From Antilocapra americana (lineage: Eukaryota > Chordata > Mammalia > Artiodactyla > Antilocapridae): DNA of 64,000 nucleotides. Positions 48,186-64,000 of this stretch are shown in pieces. The DNA is taken from positions 41,670 to 105,669 of the forward strand of contig ML662479.1 of assembly GCA_007570785.1 (NCBI GenBank), read 5' to 3'. Both the position numbers and the translations under genes were made by a program. The notes below the pieces were generated by a model. The model had not been told where the DNA came from. It was given only the letters and a program-made list of their open reading frames with translations, and searched no databases. Each line of letters opens with the position of its first letter. Positions within the stretch are counted from its first letter, which is position 1.

Positions 48186-49084
48186 AGACCACTTACCTGG
48201 AGCAGCAAAAAGAAAGCTCTAAAAAGGAAGGGGGATGGTGTTCTCAGAAGGGAGAAATTATGGCAGACTGTGACAGCACCTTCATCCGCACCCTGTCACA
48301 CTTTTAAATGTCATTATACAGCAAATCCAAATCACTGGTATGATTATGCCCAGGCTACAGATGGAAAAACTGAGCCCCCAGTTAAGAACATGTCCAAACT
48401 ATCCCATGAATGGTTGCTAAAAAATCATGGACAATTACTAAAAACATTAGGCTGTGGAAGAACAGATTCTTCACAGGGTGCTGGAGCTTATTCTTCTCCT
48501 CACAAATTACTAATTGCAAAAGAAACACGTGTCTTTATACAGAAGAGATCTGGCGGTCACTCCCTTAAGCCGGTAAACAAACAGTATTACTTGGGGTAGA
48601 ATAATCTCATGTCTCATGCCTCCTGAGGTGAGAGCAGAACGAAGGAGGCATCGCCTGTGAGGTGCTCTTGACAGAAGTGGATCATCAGGCCTCTAGGCCT
48701 CGTTCCAGTTGAGAGAAAATACAGGGGGTAGGGAGGAAGCTAAACGCCACCTCAGGAAAACAGGGAAATCACTTTCACGGAAAGTTATAAAAAATTGCTG
48801 TTCTTGACTCCTCCAGAAGTCAGTCATTTAAAAAAGAAAAAAAAAAGTGGGACTCTTCTAGATCAAAAGAATCTAAAGATATAAAGCCAAATGTAATGTG
48901 ACTCTTGATTTTTTTTTTCTGATTTGAAATAATCTAGCTATAAAACACATTCTTGGGACAACCAAGAAAAATTTAAATACAGACTGCATTTTAGATGCTA
49001 TAATGGAATTTAATTCTTAGGTATGATATTAGTCTTGTGATCACGTACAAGAATGATCTGACTCTTAGGAAAAGCATGCCATAG

Positions 49085-49160
49085 TATTGGGTTGGCCACA
49101 AAGTTTGTTCAGATTTTACTGTTACAGGAAAATTTGAACAAACTTTTGGCCAACCCAATA
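49085..49160. mobile_element. Mariner-type MITE forming a near-perfect hairpin
   Basis: A 76-base palindrome. The left arm starts TATTGGGTTGGCCACAAAG and the right arm ends CTTTTGGCCAACCCAATA, with TA at both ends as in mariner target duplications. The arms pair over about 30 bases with few mismatches around a short loop near 49120-49128. It resembles ruminant mariner MITEs. Confidence 0.85.
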
Positions 49161-50559
49161 CTCAGAGTGAAGCTTACTTCCAAATGATTCAGGAGGAAAA
49201 AAAGCACATAAATAGAAAGCAAATATGGAAAAATGGTAATACTGTTTATCTAAGTGGAGGATATATAGGGTGTTCATTAGTCTACTCTTTCAAGTTTTCG
49301 GCATGTAAATCAGATAAAAAGTCAGAAAAAACAGAGAGACCTTGTCTGAGAATACACACAGCCAGAACCTGGACCTGGGTTTATCATTCATCCACTCAAA
49401 ACAAGAGCCTTCTCTAATGACAGATGTCAGGTAAGGTGCACACAATCCCTGCCCTCACCAAGCTCGCAAGGATAAATCGTTTTTTAAAAGTGTGACCAGT
49501 GTACAAAGAAGTAGAGCATGCTGTGGGAAGTGCAGAGTAAGAGCAGTTCAGTCCAGGGAGACGTGCCAAGGAGGCCCTTCTAGACAGAATCTCGTACGGA
49601 AACAGGGACTGCAGTGTGCAAAGATTTTTACCTGCTCTCCAGCAAGAACTATTGCACGTTGTACTTTGTACATATGCACCACTGCACACAAACAGGACAA
49701 AAGTCTGACTTACCTTTATGGTGGATGTTTTCCAGTCAATTCTAGTTCTGCCGACTTTTTCTTTTTACCCTTTGCTGGTCGCAACTCATTACAATAAATT
49801 AATTTTGTGGCCCCCACCCCCGCCCAAGTGGCTCTTGACCTACATCTGAAAAATACTGTGTCCCAATCAATTTCAGAATGACTGGCAGAAGGGGTGGCAC
49901 AGAGGGCTGAAGAAGTCAGTGGGCAGAGCTGGGATGAGAAGGGTCTTGTTGATTTCAATCTGAGGGCTGTGATGGGCTTTTGTGGTGATGAAAGTAGTCA
50001 CTTCTGAGTGTCACTGCGAAAATTTGTCTTCCTCCTCCTCCTGTCTCCCTTTGCCAGAAGACTCTTCTTACCTCTTCAACCAGAGCATAGGAAATGCCTC
50101 TCTGCGGGGGGTCCAAGTCTATATTCAAGGTGTGGCTAGGGACTGCCAAGCCAGCCCCTCCCAGGATCAGAAATTGAGAAGTGTATATAAGTATCAGAAA
50201 TTTAGGAAGTGTATGTAAGTATTGTCTCCTCAGGAAGCATTTTCGTGCTTTCCCAGGTCTAGAGTAGAGGGACAGACAAGGGAGGAGGGAACTATCTGCT
50301 GGAAACGTCGGTGGAGAGCCTGTGAGCTGGAGCAAGAAACTTTAGAGTTCTGACTCCCCTGGGTTCTGTGCTTCCCTGGTCCCATGCTCTAAAGGGAAAA
50401 CCCAAGTTACCCAAACCGAAGTTTCACTGCATATAACACAACGAGTACCTATCAATAAGCAGGCTCATAGGGCCCCCACCCAAAAGCTGGTTCCACTCCA
50501 GTGCAAAGGTCCCTCCCACCACTCCTTCCATCTAGCCTGGGTCAAAAAACTTAGGGCTG

Positions 50560-50705
50560 AAAAGTGTCCAATGGATTCATTAGCTAAGCCACTGGGAACC
50601 TGGATATAATCAGTTTCAATGGAGCAGAAGCAGTGACCTGTGCTAAGTGAATGGCAGTTACAAAGATAACAGAAACTGGTAAGAAAAAATTTTAAGGTAT
50701 GAGAG
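50560..50705 (+). repeat. First copy of a dispersed pair shared with 57935-58085
   Basis: GTCCAATGGATTCATTAGC, AACCTGGATATAATCAGTTT, CAATGGAGCAGAAGCAGTG and GCAGTTACAAAG appear in the same order near 57957-58060 at roughly 85-90% identity by eye. It directly precedes the VNTR. Confidence 0.75.
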
Positions 50706-50941
50706 CAAAGCATGTGTGTGACTGGAATTCAATCAGAGAAGGAAAACCATGATCAGACAGACAGACAGACACACACACACACAGCAAAGCATGTGTGTGA
50801 CTGGAATTCAATCAGAGAAGGAAACCATGAGACAGACAGACAGACAGACACACACACACACACAGCAAAGCATGTGTGTGACTAGAATTCAATCAGAGAA
50901 GGAGAACCACGATCAGACAGACAGACAGACAGACACACACC
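50704..50941 (+). repeat. VNTR, three copies of an about 80-bp unit
   Basis: Units begin AGCAAAGCATGTGTGTGACT at 50704, 50783 and 50864. Each continues with a GGAATTCAATCAGAGAAGG-like stretch (AGAATTC in the third copy) and ends in (GACA)n(CA)n. Copies differ by a few substitutions and by GACA/CA counts. Confidence 0.92.
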
Positions 50942-50945
50942 CTGG

Positions 50946-50965
50946 CCCAATAAAGGCCATGATGA

Positions 50966-51011
<46 letters not shown>

Positions 51012-51174
51012 GAGACACACACACGATCACACACATACACACACACAGAGGAAGGCAGACTAGTTTCAGGCCAGCCCCAGTGAGGTGAGTCAACATATCA
51101 GCAACAAAATCACATGTGACCCCAATAAAGGCCATGATGAGACACACACACACACGATGAGACACACACACGAT

Positions 51175-51205
<31 letters not shown>

Positions 51206-51275
51206 GAAGGCAGACTAGTTTCAGGCCAGCCCCAGTGAGGTGAGTCAACAGATCAGCAACAAAATCACATGTGAG
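50946..51275 (+). repeat. Second tandem unit, two copies of about 155-175 bp rich in (CA)n
   Basis: Each copy starts CCCAATAAAGGCCATGATGA (50946 and 51121). It passes through long (CA)n with ATGAGACAC and GATCACACAC interruptions, then carries GGAAGGCAGACTAGTTTCAGG and ends CAGCAACAAAATCACATGTGA. It abuts the 80-bp VNTR. Confidence 0.92.
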
Positions 51276-52019
51276 CTACAAAATCACTGCTGCCTCTCTT
51301 CTGCCCTCTAACTCTCCCAAGAATCTCTCTTAGAGCCCAGACAGACTGAAAAACAGAAGAAAGGGGAACTCTGACACATGTAGTTCAGTCTACTGGATTC
51401 TACACATAGCAAAGCCCATGACACGTGATACTGAGAAATTGTTTGGCTTAGAAAACTGGCCCATTTATTTAAAGCTTCTATGACATATAAAACAAAAAGA
51501 TTCAGTAGTCTGCAGGATACTGAGGAGCGAAAATGGTGACCCTAGAAAACCCAAGAGCCACTTCCATGTACAGTGGCAACCAACAGGACAGGTGACACAG
51601 AAGGAAACTATCGGGTTCAAGGGTCGTCCTGCTGCTTTTCTGACCCATGAGTCTGAATCCCCCTGATTTGTTCTTCCCTGGAGTGGACCTAACGCATCCC
51701 ATTTTCAGAGGATGACTGTAGAGATTTGAAAAAACAACCATAGAATCTCCCTCTGATGTAGATCCTCAATATCAAATAAAAAGTAGTGCAAACTAAAGGT
51801 TCCATTTCAGTCACGCCCTCCATGGTGTCACTCTAGCCCTTTCACACCCCTCTGCGACACACAGCAAGGCTCTCCCCATAGCCACCATTCCCCCAACAGG
51901 AACTGGCAGATGCTCAGTAAGGCGGGAGCTCTAGCTAAAGGGTCTCATGTACTGAGTGCATGAGAGATTTGTCTACCGTGTGGACTCTCAGGTCTTTAGT
52001 GAGAGGTGAACCATAACTG

Positions 52020-52131
52020 AAGACAGTCCACATTCACTGCAGACAAAGGGCTTCTCCCCAGTGCAAGTTCTCTGATGTTCTCGGATGTCGGAGCTGAACT
52101 CCGACCAAAGGCTTTACCACCTTCACTTCAT
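52020..52131 (-). pseudogene. Frameshifted remnant of extra zinc fingers past the stop
   Basis: Directly after the TAA of the zinc-finger ORF, the minus strand still resembles a finger. A KCSEGGKAFGRSS-like stretch appears if a two-base loss beside the stop is allowed. After a second frame change it reads REHQRTCTGEKPFVCSECG. The ancestral protein therefore probably had at least one more finger and ended near 51978-51980. Two frame breaks and substituted ligands show this tail is no longer coding. Confidence 0.65.
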
Positions 52132-60255
<8,124 letters not shown>

Positions 60256-61159
60256 GGGCTGGGTCCAAACCCCGGTGCCGCTCCAAGGCCGAGGTCTTCC
60301 CTGAAAAGTCTTCAGAACCCGACACAGGGAGGGAGCGAGAGGGGACAGATGCAGGGGAAACGGTGGGTGCCGCTTCCCACGAGGCTCCCGGGCTCCCAGC
60401 AGGCAGGCTGGGCCCCGCCGCGGGAGCGGCCGGCCGGCGGCACGCCCCACCCCGGTCCCGCTGGGGTCCCCCCGGCCCCACCCTCTCCCGCCGCCCCGCG
60501 GACAGCTGGCCCGGCCCAGCCCGGACACTCACTCCCTAGCCGGCCGCGAGCTGCAGGGTCCGCCACCGCGGCCTCCGGGGAGACCGGAAACGCGGGTCGC
60601 TCGGTGCGCACTTCCGGGGCCATCTAGGCAGCTCGGAGGTCTAACCTCGATCGCGAGTTCCCTAAGGGACCCCTGCGGGGTTGGGCTCCGAGGCGTCGCC
60701 TGGCGGCTTCCTTAGGCATTTGTCCTCCCCGAGGAGAGGTGGAAGGAAGATGCAGAGGATTTCTCTTTCTGACCCTCAGTGCCTAAGTGGACTAGGACCT
60801 AAATTGGTTGTTTCTCATTCCCGTGTGTACCCTCCTCCGCTCTGCTCCACCCATCTCCACACTCCTCGTTTCAGATCACAGGCCACGATGACCCTGCGGG
60901 CCTAGAACCTGTTATCTACTTCCTCCCTCCAGCCCGTGGTGGCTTCGACCCAGCCTCCCTGTTTTGCCTGGAGCACACGAAGAGCAGGAACACACCAAAC
61001 GGGTGAAAGAGGAAGAAAAGCTTTAGATACAGGGTCAAGATCCAAACGCCTACTGCACCTGGAGTACTGGTTTGCAGAGGCATATCTCATATGCTGAAGC
61101 AGGAAAAAAGGTTAAGGCAATGAGTTGTTCATGATCAAGGATTCTCCTGGTAAACCCAG

Positions 61160-61310
61160 GAAAGACAGCTACCAGTTGTGGAGCACTGAAACTGACATCC
61201 CATTGACCCTCACAAGGATCCCATGAAGTGTTACCCTACGTGCCAGAAATGCCAGTTAGTGAGCGACCTAGAGGCAGGATGCAAACCCTGGCCTGTTCAA
61301 ACCAGAGCCT
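61160..61310 (+). repeat. MIR-like fragment
   Basis: CCCTCACAAGGATCCCATGA and CAGGATGCAAACCCTGGCC suggest a diverged MIR. Confidence 0.5.
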
Positions 61311-61895
61311 GGAGGCTAACCACACTCAAGAAAGAAAATTGAAGGAAGACTGGGGTGAGTGTTGTAACATGAGAAACTGCTGGAAAGAAAAACTTGTAAT
61401 TAAGCCCGAGTTGTAAAATTTATAAACATGGATGAAATACAAACATAAGAGGGTAATAACCATTTTCTTAAAGTGAAGTGAATGGGATGAAGCAGCAAAA
61501 TAATTCTAAAATAAATATTTTCTCTTTGATTTGTACAGAACACCATCTATTTGAAACCATTCTTGGATTTGTCAACTACAAATTGGCACTTGTCAGGAGC
61601 ATTCGCCAGCGACTTAACAGCAAGGGCCTTTGCCATCTGCCAGTGCTGCTGCAGTTGCTGACCTTCAGTGTTCCCTGAAGGGAATTCAGGGTGGAGAGTG
61701 AGGCACTCTGCTGGTATAACAGGTCTTTAGACAGATATTTTTAGGAACTGATTTCATGATCCCAATCCTTGCATCTCCTCATATCTAGAAAAGCACTAAA
61801 TCCTTTCATGATGATATCAGCTCCTCGTGACAAGCAGAAATGCTTTTATAAAATGAGTGCTTCATTGCATTGAACTCCCCCTTCATTGCATTGAA

Positions 61896-62015
61896 ATTCC
61901 CCTGGAGAAGGGAATGGCAACTCACTCGTTTTCTTGCTCGGAAAATCCCATGGATGGAGGAGCCTGGGGGACCCCAATCTGTGGGGTCACAAAGAGTCAG
62001 ACATGACTGAGCAAT

Positions 62016-62043
<28 letters not shown>
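61896..62043 (+). mobile_element. Truncated Bov-A SINE followed by (CA)n
   Basis: Only the Bov-A half remains (CCCCTGGAGAAGGGAATGGC to AGTCAGACATGACTGAGCAA). It runs straight into a (CA)n tract at 62016-62043. Confidence 0.82.
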
Positions 62044-62047
<4 letters not shown>

Positions 62048-62089
62048 CACCAAAATCATATATTGACCTGCTTCTTTGGAGCAGTCTCT

Positions 62090-62109
62090 CAGAGCTATCT
62101 GAGGTGCTA

Positions 62110-62171
<62 letters not shown>

Positions 62172-62193
62172 CTATCTGAGGTGCTATCTCTCT
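62090..62193 (+). repeat. (CA)n microsatellite flanked by a 25-bp direct repeat
   Basis: AGAGCTATCTGAGGTGCTATCTCTCT occurs on both sides of a (TC)n(AC)n tract. The layout suggests a slippage or unequal-exchange duplication. Confidence 0.85.
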
Positions 62194-62448
62194 GGCTGTA
62201 ATCAGCATTTTGCCCCAAATAAAATTTAACTCGCAACTCTTATACTGTACATCTTTTTAATCGACAGATTTAACACTGGCGCCTTCATGCACTCAAATCT
62301 TGAAAGGAGTGTTAGACATAATGCCATATAAATGTTAGAGACACATCACTGTTTGCAGACTCCAGCAGGAATTGCCCATTAGAAGGCATCTCCTACCACA
62401 CACAGCCCACGGTGCCTAATGATTCCTCCAGTTATATTTAAGTTCTCC

Positions 62449-62845
62449 AAAGCTGAGTGCCAAAGAATTGATGCTTTTGAACTGTGATGTTGGAGAAGAC
62501 TCTTGAGCTTCCCATGGACAACAAGGGAGATCCAACCAGTCCATCCTAAAGGAAATCAGTCCTGAATATTTATTGTAAGGACTGATGCTGAAGCTGAAAC
62601 TTCAATACTTGGGCCACCTGATGCAAAGAAGTGACTCACTAGAAAAGACCCTGATACTAGAAAAGACTGAAGTTGGGAGAAGGGGACAACAGAGGATGAA
62701 ATGGTTGGATGGCATCACTGATTCAACAGACATGGGTTTGAGTAAGCTCCAAGAGTTGGTGATGGACAGGAAAGCCTGGTGTGCTGCAGTTCACGGGTCG
62801 CAAAGTGTCAGACACAACTCAGCAACTGAACTGAACTGAACTGAA
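62449..62845 (+). mobile_element. BovB LINE 3' end
   Basis: Begins AAAGCTGAGTGCCAAAGAATTG and ends with repeated GAACTGAACTGA. The coding remnant ([20 protein letters not shown]) contains stops further 5'. It is a 5'-truncated copy of the same family as the one at 3992-4475. Confidence 0.88.
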
Positions 62846-62984
62846 ACTCAGGGTGTCCTTCCCTGGACAATGCTAGTTCTGCACTGGTAAATACTTGCTC
62901 ATTCATTCCGTCGTTTTTAGATTTTATGCGAAGTATCTCTATTCTAGTATGGTGGTTTTGATATTATTTACACTAATAATTTTG

Positions 62985-63150
62985 GAGCACTTACTATACG
63001 AGCAGTAGCTTTTACATTATCTCATTTAATGTTCATGCTATTATTCACAACACTGTACAGCCAAAACTAGAAAGGCTAGGGAAAATGTCCAAAGTCACAG
63101 CTAATAAAGTTCAAACATAGGTATGCCTAATTCCAAACTCATTGCTTTGA
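62985..63150 (+). repeat. MIR SINE
   Basis: GAGCACTTACTATACGAGC, ATCTCATTTAATGTTCATGC and AAAGTCACAGCTAATAAAG are in MIR order. Confidence 0.7.
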
Positions 63151-64000
63151 CTAATCTTTTTTACTCAATGGATTCATTCGATTAGGTTAACTATCCATTG
63201 GCTGGTACTAAACATACTGTCTGGCAACTATATGACTGAATGAAAGGACATGCCAGGTTAAATTTTTCAATGTGAGAAATTCCAGTTTCTGAGATAACAA
63301 ACTAGGGGCTTTGCACTTCATTCTTAAATTGTTACCCATGTAATATTTCCTAGGGTGAGGCATTCTCCGAAGAGCTTATTACCACCTTGAAAATGCCACA
63401 CTCCTTCCTCTGCAGGACTTCTGACACACTTTTGCCTTAAAGCACTCAGTGCTCTCCAACTCTCCAGTCTACCTCTATCTACTCTTGCTCAAGCCGAAAA
63501 CCTAGGACTCAAACCTAGCGTTCCCACTGCCCACTTTGCTCCACCACTGAATAGAACCAGAGGTGGTAACAAACTTTGGTAAGGATATACCGCCATCAGT
63601 AAGCTCTAGTTAGAAAAAAGGGAGTGCATTTGGGGCACAAAGAAGAGTAAATATAAACCTACCGATGGCAAGAGGGACGTCTCAACCAGAGACGGGAACC
63701 TGGGAGATCTAACCATGGCCTGACATTGTCAAAACCGTCTAAATTCGCTTTAAAGATTGGGGTGGGTGCGAGGGGGACGGTTCTACCTAGCTTCCAGAAG
63801 ATACTGGGGTATTTTCTCCCAGCTTCCTGGAGAGCTCTGGGAGCATTTAAGACCAGCTGAAAACTGATGGTGAATCAAGTATGTAACAGGGAATGAAGAG
63901 CTATCAAAGGAAATGTCTCTTCTCTGAGCTCTGAGATATGTCAGACACCAACATCAAGATGGAACACTTTATAGAGTCAAACATCCCTGACTTGGAGCTG
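63150..64000. other. Right-hand flank, no gene seen
   Basis: A possible L2 piece lies near 63380-63470. No supported exon appears on either strand. Confidence 0.4.

Noticed and set aside
48156..48599. 147-codon plus-strand ORF
   Set aside because: Starts inside a probable LTR and runs into MIR-like sequence. No domain is seen.
50893..51201. 102-codon minus ORF rich in Val/Cys
   Set aside because: Translation of a (CA)n microsatellite.
50700..51275. CRISPR-like repeat-spacer layout
   Set aside because: The repeats are long tandem units with microsatellites, without short palindromic repeats or unique spacers, and the genome is mammalian.

Overview
The window is mammalian nuclear DNA, almost certainly from a bovid or another ruminant. 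BovB LINEs, Bov-tA/Bov-A2 SINEs, CHR-type tRNA-Glu SINEs and a bovine-type L1 tail are scattered through it. Genes are split by GT-AG introns and separated by repeat-rich DNA. There are no prokaryotic features such as operons or CRISPR arrays.

The gene order identifies the locus. Reading the minus strand from right to left there is a C2H2 zinc-finger gene (52.1-60.6 kb), then TMEM225B (37.7-42.8 kb), then ZSCAN25 (26.4-35.0 kb). This matches the human 7q22.1 order ZNF655 - TMEM225B - ZSCAN25, which runs on towards the CYP3A cluster. An intact family-1 olfactory receptor lies on the plus strand at 13.3-14.3 kb, beyond the 3' end of ZSCAN25. Human synteny and protein comparisons here are from memory, not from a search.

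Layout: 0-12 kb is a graveyard of repeats with a layered nest (an old L1 interrupted by a BovB, a young L1 and a Tigger-like fragment). 12-15 kb holds the olfactory receptor. 15-26 kb is intergenic, with a 1.5 kb BovB and a MER20 element. 26.4-35.4 kb is ZSCAN25 with five coding exons, a GC-rich zinc-finger exon and a CpG-island promoter. 35.5-37.5 kb holds a BovB with a perfect target-site duplication. 37.5-42.8 kb is TMEM225B, whose four coding exons can all be reconstructed but carry an in-frame TGA. 43-52 kb is intergenic, with a mariner-type hairpin, an LTR and a two-part VNTR. 52-60.6 kb is the zinc-finger gene, whose large intron contains L1 debris, an intact full-length RPL13A retrocopy with 12-bp target-site duplications and a solo LTR. 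60.7-64 kb is repeat-rich flank.

ZSCAN25 and the 52-60 kb gene are predicted nuclear DNA-binding regulators, TMEM225B is a four-pass membrane protein relic or gene, and the receptor is a chemosensory GPCR. They are neighbours by ancient synteny, not parts of one pathway. I found no clearly new biological system. The most interesting points are the broken TMEM225B, the decayed C-terminus of the zinc-finger gene, the open RPL13A retrocopy, the mariner hairpin and the compound VNTR.
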